A stretch of DNA of 11,799 nucleotides. Origin: Gammaproteobacteria bacterium. Its GTDB lineage: Bacteria > Pseudomonadota > Gammaproteobacteria > Natronospirales > REEB76. This document shows positions 1 through 4,865 of this stretch, one piece after another (within the stretch, counting starts at the first letter, position 1; every line of letters starts with the position of its first letter). The notes beneath the pieces were generated by a model. That model saw nothing but the letters and a program-made list of their open reading frames with translations. It made no database searches and was not told the origin of the DNA. The stretch spans positions 1-11,799 of the forward strand of contig DAHVFI010000123.1 of the NCBI GenBank assembly GCA_027317045.1, written 5' to 3'. The translations under genes were made by a program, and so were the position numbers.

Positions 1-22
1 GCAGGACAGCGCAACAAGCCGA

Positions 23-62
23 CGAACCACCGACCATAAATCAGCATAATGCTGAGATCGGT
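23..62. repeat. Palindrome made of tRNA-Met fragments
   Basis: Two pieces of the neighbouring tRNA-Met gene recur here. Positions 23-35 repeat 13 nt of the tRNA gene (126-138, T-arm and variable region) in the same orientation, and 41-47 continue the match to 139-145 after a 5-nt insertion (ataaa). Positions 45-62 repeat tRNA positions 132-149 in inverted orientation with 17 of 18 identities, covering the anticodon, its 3' stem and the variable region. The two pieces meet in the odd-length palindrome at 41-55. This could be a decayed tRNA-Met copy, a recombination footprint, or a terminator derived from tRNA sequence. The repeat is seen directly; its origin is inference. Confidence 0.6.
36..55 (-). 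terminator. Possible weak terminator of tRNA-Met
   Basis: On the minus strand, about 50 nt past the tRNA 3' end, TCAGC and GCTGA can pair around an ATTAT loop and are followed by TTTAT. The stem is short (5 bp, 7 bp if the loop is ignored) and the T-run is broken, so this would be a weak intrinsic terminator at best. No other terminator candidate for the tRNA is visible before the window edge. Confidence 0.3.
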
Positions 63-106
63 ATAGTGTCGCGCAGGTTTCATTCAAGGAAATAGTGATT
101 TGATAT

Positions 107-183
107 TGGTGGCTACGGGTGGACTCGAACCACCGACCTCAGCATTATGAGTGCCGCGCTCTAACCAGCTGAGCTACGTAGCC
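107..183 (-). tRNA. tRNA-Met (CAT), elongator
   Basis: The 77-nt cloverleaf includes an encoded CCA (107-109). The acceptor arms GGCTACG and CGTAGCC pair perfectly with discriminator A. The D-arm reads TAGCTCAGCTGGTTAGAGC, and the T-arm carries GGTTCGAGTCC. The anticodon loop CTCATAA puts CAT at 147-149. The start G-G-C-T paired to G-C-C, and the match to the classical elongator methionine tRNA of enterobacteria, separate it from initiator tRNA, which has an unpaired first base. It is not tRNA-Ile2 on overall similarity, although a lysidine-modified CAT cannot be fully excluded from sequence alone. It is a single-gene unit with its own promoter. Confidence 0.95.
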
Positions 184-198
184 ATGAAACAAAATCGA

Positions 199-236
199 GG
201 GGCGCTGATTCTCGGTTTTCCCACCTTGCAAGTCAA
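199..236 (-). promoter_or_regulatory. tRNA-Met promoter with GC-rich discriminator
   Basis: Reading the minus strand, TTGACT (231-236, 5 of 6 to the sigma-70 -35 consensus) is followed by a 17-bp spacer and GAGAAT (208-213, 4 of 6 to the -10 consensus). Directly downstream comes a C/G-rich stretch, CAGCGCCCC (199-207). GC-rich discriminators of this type mark stable-RNA promoters under ppGpp/DksA stringent control. Transcription would start about 15-20 nt before the tRNA 5' end at 183. The boxes are seen in sequence; stringent control is inferred from the discriminator. Confidence 0.7.
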
Positions 237-317
237 GGAATTAGCGCGTTTGCCAAATACGAGCGTACACTTCCACGCGTCATCCCCGAGGCCTGTCCCG
301 GTTAAGGAGCAGAAATA

Positions 318-743
318 ATGAACAGCAAGCGCATCCTCATCGGCGCCCTGGCAGGCGGTGTCGCCTGGTCGGTATGGAGCACGATTGTCAATATGGGAAT
401 TCTAAAATCCGCTTACATGGCCGAGGGATCCGCCGGTCATATTCTGAGCCAGCCCCGCTACGGACTGCCGGCATTTCTCATCACCTGGTTTGTGACGATC
501 TTCCTTCTGTCCGGAGTCGCTGCCTTACTGTACGCCGTGGCTCGCACGAGTTGGGGAGCGGGCCCCAAGACCGCGCTCAAAGTGGGCGTACTCCTGGGCT
601 TCGCCGCCGGTTTCCCCATCAATTTGAGTATCGCCACCTGGGATCCGGTGGTGCGCGCCGTGCCGCTGTGGTGGATGCTGGATATGTGGGTGGGCGCCAT
701 TATCGCCACACTGGTGGCGGGCTGGTTCTACAAGGATAAATAA
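318..743 (+). CDS. Small four-helix integral membrane protein, unknown function
   Basis: This 141-residue protein starts at ATG behind a good ribosome binding site (AAGGAG, 9 nt upstream). Four hydrophobic segments are visible at about residues 5-26, 49-73, 87-107 and 117-138. The first is glycine-rich (GALAGGVAW). A short polar linker (about 28-48) contains SQPRYGLP, and a Trp-rich stretch, LWWMLDMWVG, opens the last helix. The C-terminus is positively charged (WFYKDK). There is no signal peptidase site and no catalytic motif that I can see. It stands alone: tRNA-Met is divergent upstream and ychF converges downstream. I do not recognise the family. The layout resembles the many small uncharacterised inner-membrane proteins of proteobacteria. 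The coding call is supported by the ribosome binding site and the regular helix pattern. Confidence 0.8.
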   Translation: MNSKRILIGALAGGVAWSVWSTIVNMGILKSAYMAEGSAGHILSQPRYGLPAFLITWFVTIFLLSGVAALLYAVARTSWGAGPKTALKVGVLLGFAAGFPINLSIATWDPVVRAVPLWWMLDMWVGAIIATLVAGWFYKDK

Positions 744-759
744 CACGGTTCAAATCTTC

Positions 760-803
760 GCGGCCCTGCCGACTCACGCCGCGGCGGATTTCTGCAGGGC
801 CGC
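760..803. terminator. Hairpin between convergent genes (no T-run)
   Basis: GCGGCCCTGC (760-769) and GCAGGGCCGC (794-803) form a perfect 10-bp inverted repeat around a 24-nt loop that itself contains a CGCCGCGGCG palindrome. It sits in the 62-bp gap between the stop of the membrane-protein gene and the ychF stop, only 2 bp from the latter. Its place between converging genes suggests a shared transcription barrier or 3'-end stabiliser. Neither strand has a following T-run, so it is not a classical intrinsic terminator. Confidence 0.45.
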
Positions 804-805
804 CG

Positions 806-1897
806 CTAGACATTGAAGCGGAAGTGCATGACATCGCCTTCCCGAACCTGGTAGTCTTTCCCCTCCAGCCGCCACTTGCCCGCCTCGCGGGCCCCGGCTT
901 CGCCCTGGTACTTCACGTAATCCTCGTAGGCCACCACTTCCGCACGGATGAAGCCCTTCTCGAAATCCGTGTGGATCACACCCGCGGCCTGGGGTGCGGT
1001 GAAGCCTTTATGGATGGTCCAGGCGCGCACTTCCTTGGGACCGGCGGTGAAATACGTTTCCAGCCCGAGTAGCTGGTAAGCCGCGCGGATCACGCGGTTC
1101 AAGCCGGGCTCGGCAAGACCCATATCCTTGAGGAATTCCGCCTTGTCGGCGTCGTCCAGTTCGGCGATTTCCGCTTCCATGGCGGCACACACCGCCACCA
1201 CTTCCGATTTCTCCGCCTGTGCGATTGCCTGCACTTTCTGCAGCAGCGGGTTGTTGCGGAAACCGTGCTCATCCACGTTGGCGATGTACATGGTGGGCTT
1301 GAGCGTCAGCAGTCCGAATTCATGCACCAATGCCTGCTCTTCCGACGCCAACCATAGGGAGCGCGCCGGCTGCGCCTGGTCGAGGTGGGCTTTAAGCGTT
1401 TCCAGGACTTGCTGCCGTGCCAGCGCTTGCTTGTCGCCGGACTTGGCCACGCGGGCGTTGCGTTCCAGCGCGCGACCCACGGCTTCCAGATCCGCCAGCG
1501 CCAGTTCGGTGTTGATGGTCTCGCTATCCGAAAGCGGATCCACTTTTCCGGTGACGTGCACGACACCGCTATTCTCAAAGCAGCGCACCACGTGGGCGAT
1601 GGCGTCGGTCTCGCGGATATGGGACAGGAACTGGTTGCCCAAGCCCTCACCCTTGGAAGCCCCGGCTACCAGCCCGGCGATATCCACGAATTCCACCGCG
1701 GCCGGTATCAGTTTCTGGGGATGCACGATAGCGGCTAATTCATCCAAACGCATGTCCGGCACGGCGACCACACCCACGTTGGGATCAATGGTGCAGAACG
1801 GATAATTCTCGGCGGCAATGCCCGCCTTGGTGAGGGCGTTGAAGAGCGTGGATTTACCCACATTGGGCAGACCGACGATGCCGCATTTGAGACTCAT
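806..1897 (-). CDS. ychF: YchF/OLA1 family redox-regulated ATPase
   Basis: The product is 363 residues, the same length as E. coli YchF. It is a P-loop protein of the TRAFAC/Obg group that prefers ATP over GTP and associates with ribosomes in the cytosol. The P-loop GLPNVGKST is at residues 9-17 and the G3 motif DIAGLV at 72-77. NVDE (207-210) stands in place of the NKxD guanine-specificity motif, which is the family's hallmark for ATP use. A helical insert at about 130-195 is followed by the C-terminal TGS domain (about 282-363), ending in FRFNV. The ATG is preceded by GGTGAG at suitable spacing. It is last in the minus-strand block, 201 bp after pth, and the pth-ychF pair is widely conserved in proteobacteria. 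In other bacteria YchF is linked to the oxidative stress response; nothing here shows how it is regulated. Confidence 0.97.
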   Translation of the reverse strand: MSLKCGIVGLPNVGKSTLFNALTKAGIAAENYPFCTIDPNVGVVAVPDMRLDELAAIVHPQKLIPAAVEFVDIAGLVAGASKGEGLGNQFLSHIRETDAIAHVVRCFENSGVVHVTGKVDPLSDSETINTELALADLEAVGRALERNARVAKSGDKQALARQQVLETLKAHLDQAQPARSLWLASEEQALVHEFGLLTLKPTMYIANVDEHGFRNNPLLQKVQAIAQAEKSEVVAVCAAMEAEIAELDDADKAEFLKDMGLAEPGLNRVIRAAYQLLGLETYFTAGPKEVRAWTIHKGFTAPQAAGVIHTDFEKGFIRAEVVAYEDYVKYQGEAGAREAGKWRLEGKDYQVREGDVMHFRFNV

Positions 1898-1911
1898 AAG
1901 ATATTCTCACC

Positions 1912-1968
1912 GTAGGGCGGCATTCCGATGCCGCCGTGCTTGCAGTCGGCAAAGGATTGCCGACCTAC
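1912..1968. repeat. REP-like inverted pair 1 (BIME-like)
   Basis: Two REP-like hairpins face each other. The left one reads GTAG (1912-1915), then GGCGGCA (1916-1922), a 6-nt loop and TGCCGCC (1929-1935). The right one, read on the minus strand, is GTAG (1965-1968), then GTCGGCA, a 6-nt loop and TGCCGAC (1945-1964). Both have a GTAG tetranucleotide abutting a perfect 7-bp stem. This is the organisation of REP elements mobilised by RAYT transposases (TnpA-REP), which recognise GTAG next to the hairpin. No RAYT gene is in the window. It lies in the 5' untranslated stretch of ychF and could affect mRNA stability or Rho access. Confidence 0.75.
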
Positions 1969-1969
1969 A

Positions 1970-1975
1970 ATTATA
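1970..1975 (-). promoter_or_regulatory. Possible -10 box for ychF
   Basis: On the minus strand, between the two REP-like pairs, is an exact TATAAT in an A/T-rich patch, about 70 nt before the ychF start. No convincing -35 box is found at 16-18 nt (the hexamer there is AATCCC), and there is no extended -10 TG. It is a candidate for a private ychF promoter, useful because the hairpins may separate ychF from pth transcription. Chance occurrence in an AT-rich spacer is equally possible. Confidence 0.25.
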
Positions 1976-2013
1976 TTTTCCTGTTGCAAGATGGGATTTT
2001 CGTCCCGTGATTT

Positions 2014-2074
2014 GCGGGAGCGGTCGTCTCGACCGCGATTTTCAAATCACCGCGGCGGAGACCGCCGCTCCCAC
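2014..2074. repeat. REP-like inverted pair 2 (BIME-like)
   Basis: GCGGGA (2014-2019) leads into the stem GCGGTCG/CGACCGC (2020-2026 and 2030-2036, 3-nt loop). Facing it, on the minus strand, GTGGGA (2069-2074) leads into the stem GCGGCGG/CCGCCGC (2062-2068 and 2052-2058, 3-nt loop). The two halves share the plan (G)GGAGCGG-stem-CCGC and point at each other. The sequence family differs from pair 1 (GGGAGC lead instead of GTAGG directly on the stem). It starts 27 nt past the pth stop and likely forms the 3' end structure of pth mRNA. A smaller imperfect stem (GGGA/TCCC) lies between the two pairs at about 1993-2006. Confidence 0.7.
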
Positions 2075-2098
2075 GAACAGCCTTCGTTTACGTGCTTG

Positions 2099-2710
2099 TC
2101 AGCGCTTGTTGCACGGTACAGCTTCGCGGCTGTGCAGTTCGTGCATGGCTTTTTCCATCTCGCCATTGAGAATCCGCGGCATGACTGCGATGGCCGCGGT
2201 CACCGCTTCCATGATCAGGGATTGGTCATGCTCGCTGGCGCGTTTCAAAACATAATCGATGACTTCTTCAGCGTGCAACGGCCGGCCGATGCCGAAACGC
2301 AGTCGCGAAAAATTCTCACCCAGGTGATCGATGATGTCCCTGAGGCCGTTGTGCCCGCCGTGACCACCGCCCTGCTTGAGTCGCGCTGCGCCCGCCGGCA
2401 GATCCAGATCGTCGTGAGCCACGAGGATGGCCTCCGGCGGCAGTTTCAGATAGGCCGCCAGGGCCTGCGCAGCCTGGCCGCTGCGGTTCATGAAGGTGCC
2501 GGGTTTCAGCAGTCGCAGCTCGCGATCGCCTAGCGTAAGCCGGCAAACGTCGCCGCTGAATTTGCGTTCCTGGCTGAAACTACCGCCGTGGGCGCGCGCC
2601 AGCGCGTCCACGAACCAGAAGCCGACGTTGTGGCGCGTTAAAACGTAATCGGCCCCGGGATTGCCGAGGCCGACCACGAGTTGTATCTGCACAGAGGCTG
2701 CCATAAGCAT
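2099..2710 (-). CDS. pth: Peptidyl-tRNA hydrolase (Pth)
   Basis: This cytosolic esterase recycles peptidyl-tRNAs that drop off ribosomes by cleaving the ester bond between peptide and tRNA. The 203-residue protein has all family landmarks: VGLGNPG with Asn17, the catalytic His27 in TRHNVG, Asn75 in GTFMNRSG, Asp100 in HDDLDLP, and the GGGHGGHNGLR loop with Asn121. These match His20, Asn10, Asn68, Asp93 and Asn114 of E. coli Pth. Two ATGs are possible (2708-2710 and, two codons in, 2702-2704); neither has a clear Shine-Dalgarno sequence. It follows rplY by 42 nt, with a strong hairpin between them, so its expression may be set below that of L25. The conserved rplY-pth-ychF order supports the call. 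The C-terminal tail after about residue 190 is variable, as is usual. Confidence 0.97.
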   Translation of the reverse strand: MLMAASVQIQLVVGLGNPGADYVLTRHNVGFWFVDALARAHGGSFSQERKFSGDVCRLTLGDRELRLLKPGTFMNRSGQAAQALAAYLKLPPEAILVAHDDLDLPAGAARLKQGGGHGGHNGLRDIIDHLGENFSRLRFGIGRPLHAEEVIDYVLKRASEHDQSLIMEAVTAAIAVMPRILNGEMEKAMHELHSREAVPCNKR

Positions 2711-2712
2711 GG

Positions 2713-2746
2713 AAAAGTAAGGCCCGGCCCGCGATCGCGGGCCGGG
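2713..2746 (-). terminator. Perfect palindrome, rplY-pth terminator or attenuator
   Basis: A 24-bp perfect palindrome (2723-2746; half-site CCCGGCCCGCGA) can fold into a 10-bp all-G/C stem with a GATC loop. On the minus strand it is followed by CCTTACTTTTCC, an interrupted T-run, 6 nt past the rplY stop and just before the pth start. This fits an intrinsic terminator or partial attenuator that lowers transcription from the abundant ribosomal protein gene into pth. Its 3' arm lies 13 nt before the first pth ATG, so it may also occlude pth initiation. Confidence 0.6.
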
Positions 2747-2752
2747 ACGTGC

Positions 2753-3571
2753 TTACTTCTTGTCCTTGCCCTTGTCGGCTGTCGGGGCGGCCTTGCCCGC
2801 AGGCGCACCCTTGTTGCCGGCTGTCGGGGCAGGCTTGCCCGCAGGCGCGCCTTTGCCGGCCGCCGCCGCCTTGGCATCGGCGCCCGGTTTGCCCTCGGCA
2901 GCCGGAGCCGCCGCCGCACCTTCCGCCGGGGCCACGGCCGCGCCTTCCGCGGCAACCGCGGCTGCCGCCACCGGCTCTTCCTCAACGGTGATGCGCGCAT
3001 GATGGATGGCCACCACCGGCAGGTCGTGCTCCTCACCGTAGGCGAGTTGCACGATGCGTACGCCTTCGGGAAGTTTCAGGTCGGACAAGTGCAGTGCGTG
3101 GTTCAGTTCCAGGTTGATGACATCGACGTCAATGTACTCCGGCAGATAACGCGGCAGGCACGCGATCTCGACCTCGATCAGGTTGCGCGATACCACGCCG
3201 CCCTGCTGCTTGACGCCGGTGGCTTCCTTCTCGCCCAGGAAATGCAAGGGCACATGCACGCGGATTTCCTCGTTGTCCTTCACGCGCAACAGGTCCAGGT
3301 GCATGATCACCGGCTTGGCTGGATGACGTTGCAGGTCTTTCACGATCGCCTGGTGTTCGTCAGCGCCTACCTTGATCTTGAGCACGTGCGAGTAAAACGC
3401 CTCATGCGAGAGATTGTTGCGCAGTTCGTTATGGTCGAACGTCAATTCCACCGGCGGTTCGCCGGCTCCGTAAAGAATGCCCGGCACCTTGCCGGTACGA
3501 CGCAGGCGGCGGCTCGCACCTTTCCCCTTGTCGTTACGGACTTCGGCGCTCAGATTGAAGCTGACAGCCAT
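2753..3571 (-). CDS. rplY: 50S ribosomal protein L25, CTC/TL5 type, with Ala/Pro/Lys-rich tail
   Basis: L25 binds 5S rRNA on the large ribosomal subunit. The 272-residue product has an N-terminal L25 beta-barrel (about 4-93, with KGKGASRRLRRTGKVPGILYG typical of the RNA-binding face) and a C-terminal TL5/CTC domain (about 100-195, with HVPLHFLGEKEATG and DLKLPEGV). After about residue 198 comes a low-complexity tail of Ala, Pro, Gly and Lys ending in KGKDKK. CTC-type L25 usually ends near 190-220 residues, while the E. coli form is a single 94-residue domain, so the tail accounts for the extra length. The start ATG has GGAG 9 nt upstream. It follows prs by 128 nt. The tail is probably disordered and basic and may touch rRNA; that part is inference. 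Confidence 0.96.
   Translation of the reverse strand: MAVSFNLSAEVRNDKGKGASRRLRRTGKVPGILYGAGEPPVELTFDHNELRNNLSHEAFYSHVLKIKVGADEHQAIVKDLQRHPAKPVIMHLDLLRVKDNEEIRVHVPLHFLGEKEATGVKQQGGVVSRNLIEVEIACLPRYLPEYIDVDVINLELNHALHLSDLKLPEGVRIVQLAYGEEHDLPVVAIHHARITVEEEPVAAAAVAAEGAAVAPAEGAAAAPAAEGKPGADAKAAAAGKGAPAGKPAPTAGNKGAPAGKAAPTADKGKDKK
2777..2859 (-). repeat. 42-bp tandem repeat in the L25 tail
   Basis: Positions 2777-2818 and 2819-2859 are near-identical tandem copies with a 42-bp period. They encode KGAPAGKPAPTAGN followed by KGAPAGKAAPTADK. The reading frame is kept (14 codons per unit), so unit number could vary between strains by slippage without breaking the gene. Part of the stem-forming G/C bias in this stretch comes from Ala, Pro and Gly codons. 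Confidence 0.8.
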
Positions 3572-3600
3572 GGTTCATTTCTCCAGTTACGTTTAACAAA

Positions 3601-3645
3601 CGCCTCCCCGCGACCAGGTTCGGCTCCTACGCCCGCAAAGCGGGC
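3601..3645. repeat. Degenerate REP-like element between prs and rplY
   Basis: On the minus strand a perfect 6-bp hairpin GCCCGC-TTT-GCGGGC (3631-3645) is followed by GTAGGAGC and then an imperfect CGAACC/GGTCG stem (about 3605-3622). The GTAGGAGC lead recalls the REP-like pairs between pth and ychF. There is no T-run, so this is not an obvious terminator. It lies in the 128-bp prs-rplY gap together with a second weak stem (GGTGGC/GCCGCC, 3663-3677). Confidence 0.45.
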
Positions 3646-3699
3646 TTGTGATAAGTGAGGCCGGCGGCTGAGCCACCTGTCTGTGTTGCCCACACCTCA

Positions 3700-4653
3700 C
3701 TAATCTATATACAGCGAGGAAACCGATTCCTCGTCACTCACGCGGCGCATGGTTTCGGCCAGCAGCTGCGCAATGCTCAATTGCCGGATCTTGCCGCAGG
3801 CCTGGGCTTTATCGCGCAGCGGGATGGTGTCGGTCACCACCAGTTCATCCAGGGCCGATGCCTCGATGTTTTCAATCGCCTTGCCCGACAGCACCGGATG
3901 CGTGATATAGGCCAGTACCTTAGCGGCACCCTGCTCTTTCAATGCCTTGGCGGCGAGGCACAGGGTGCCGGCCGTATCCACCAGGTCATCCACAATCACG
4001 CAGGTCCTGCCTTCGACCTCACCGATGATGTTCATCACCTGCGCTTCATTCGGCCGCGGCCGGCGCTTGTCGATGATGGCCAAATCCGCGTCATCCAGGC
4101 GCTTGGCCAGCGCCCGGGCCCTGACCACGCCGCCCACGTCGGGCGACACCACGATCAGGTTCTTGAACTTCTGTTTCCACATATCGCCCAGCAGCACCGG
4201 CGACGCGTAGACATTATCCACCGGGATGTCGAAGAATCCCTGAATCTGGTCAGCATGCAAATCCACCGTAAGCACGCGGTTCACGCCCGCGGATACCACC
4301 ATGTTGGCCACCAGCTTGGCGGTGATCGGGACACGCGCGGCACGCTGACGCCGGTCCTGGCGAGCGTAGCCGAAATACGGTACCACGGCCGTGACGCGCG
4401 AGGCCGATGCGCGCCGCAGGGCATCGGCCATCACCAGCAACTCCATGAGGTTGTCGTTGGTGGGCGGGCAGGTGGATTGCACGATGAACACGTCGCGTCC
4501 GCGCACGTTTTCCATCAGCTCCAATGCCACTTCGCCGTCGCTGAAACGGCCCACCTGGGCTTTGCCCAGGGACAAATGCAGATGGTTGGCAATCCTGCCG
4601 GCCAATTGCGGGTTGGCATTACCCGCGAATACCATCATGCTACCTGCTGACAC
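3700..4653 (-). CDS. prs: Ribose-phosphate pyrophosphokinase (PRPP synthetase)
   Basis: Prs transfers pyrophosphate from ATP to ribose 5-phosphate, making PRPP for purine, pyrimidine, histidine, tryptophan and NAD synthesis. The protein has 317 residues (E. coli 315). Visible motifs are FSDGE (37-41) and RQDRR (98-102) for ATP, DLHADQIQGFFD (131-142) with the metal-binding His133, the catalytic flexible loop KRRPR (196-200) and the ribose-phosphate loop DDLVDTAGT (222-230). The longest start is GTG (4651-4653) behind GAGGGC. ATG codons 5 and 6 codons inside (4636-4638, 4633-4635) have AGGT close upstream and give a protein one or two residues shorter at the N-terminus than E. coli Prs, so the start is open. 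It lies in the conserved ispE-tRNA-Gln-prs unit. Confidence 0.97.
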   Translation of the reverse strand: MSAGSMMVFAGNANPQLAGRIANHLHLSLGKAQVGRFSDGEVALELMENVRGRDVFIVQSTCPPTNDNLMELLVMADALRRASASRVTAVVPYFGYARQDRRQRAARVPITAKLVANMVVSAGVNRVLTVDLHADQIQGFFDIPVDNVYASPVLLGDMWKQKFKNLIVVSPDVGGVVRARALAKRLDDADLAIIDKRRPRPNEAQVMNIIGEVEGRTCVIVDDLVDTAGTLCLAAKALKEQGAAKVLAYITHPVLSGKAIENIEASALDELVVTDTIPLRDKAQACGKIRQLSIAQLLAETMRRVSDEESVSSLYID

Positions 4654-4686
4654 AACGCCCTCGCTTGTCTTCGGTGCTCAGTGATC

Positions 4687-4839
4687 CGGGATGCTCAGCG
4701 CATCCCGTGAAATCCAGTTGGCTGGGGCGCCAGGATTATTCCGCACATCCCTGTGCTCCACCCCTTCGGGGCCCGCCTTCGGCGGTTCAAAATCGCTCCC
4801 GGCGATTTTGTCGAACCTTCCAGGTTCTCATCCTGGCGC
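4687..4839 (-). repeat. Cluster of consecutive short hairpins downstream of tRNA-Gln
   Basis: The tRNA-Gln to prs spacer holds, in plus-strand order, these perfect inverted repeats: CGGGATGC/GCATCCCG (4687-4707, 8 bp); GCACA/TGTGC (4743-4756, minus-strand loop GGGA); CCCC/GGGG (4761-4771, loop GAA); CCGCC/GGCGG (4773-4785, loop GAA); CAAAATCGC/GCGATTTTG (4788-4810, 9 bp). The last can be extended by GGTTC/GAACC outside a 3-nt bulge. GAACC/GGTTC (4813-4827) and CCAGG/CCTGG (4820-4836) are alternatives to each other. The 3-nt GAA loops closed by C-G are unusually stable in DNA. The segment 4820-4839 matches the inverted T-arm of tRNA-Gln in 18 of 20 positions. No T-run follows, so these are not intrinsic terminators. 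Confidence 0.65.
4719..4737 (-). repeat. Truncated copy of tRNA-Gln 3' end
   Basis: The 19 nt tggctggggcgccaggatt are identical to positions 4866-4884, the 3' end of the intact tRNA-Gln with its CCA tail, acceptor strand and half of the T-arm. The match continues outward as CAGT with a single-base gap. The copy is in the same orientation and 147 bp downstream of the real end. This is the geometry left when an element integrates into a tRNA 3' end and regenerates the gene, but a decayed tandem tRNA copy would also fit. Confidence 0.8.
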
Positions 4840-4865
4840 AATCATGCCAGCAGCAAATTTCAGTC

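Noticed and set aside
227..317. Promoter for the 318-743 gene
   Set aside because: TTGCAA and TTGCCA hexamers occur, but no -10 box stands at 16-18 nt from either, so no promoter could be assigned.
1912..2074. CRISPR array
   Set aside because: The repeats are inverted hairpin pairs of different sequence, without regular direct repeats, unique spacers or cas genes.
1928..2533. 201-codon plus-strand frame over the pth-ychF spacer
   Set aside because: It runs through REP-like hairpins and then antisense pth, and lacks a ribosome binding site and any recognisable domain.
2681..3658. 325-codon plus-strand open frame opposite rplY
   Set aside because: It is the antisense shadow of a GC-rich gene. 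Its Arg/Gly-rich start mirrors the Ala/Pro tail of L25, and rplY is certain by motif.
3655..4650. 331-codon plus-strand open frame opposite prs
   Set aside because: The His-rich composition and its position exactly opposite prs mark it as a shadow produced by codon bias.
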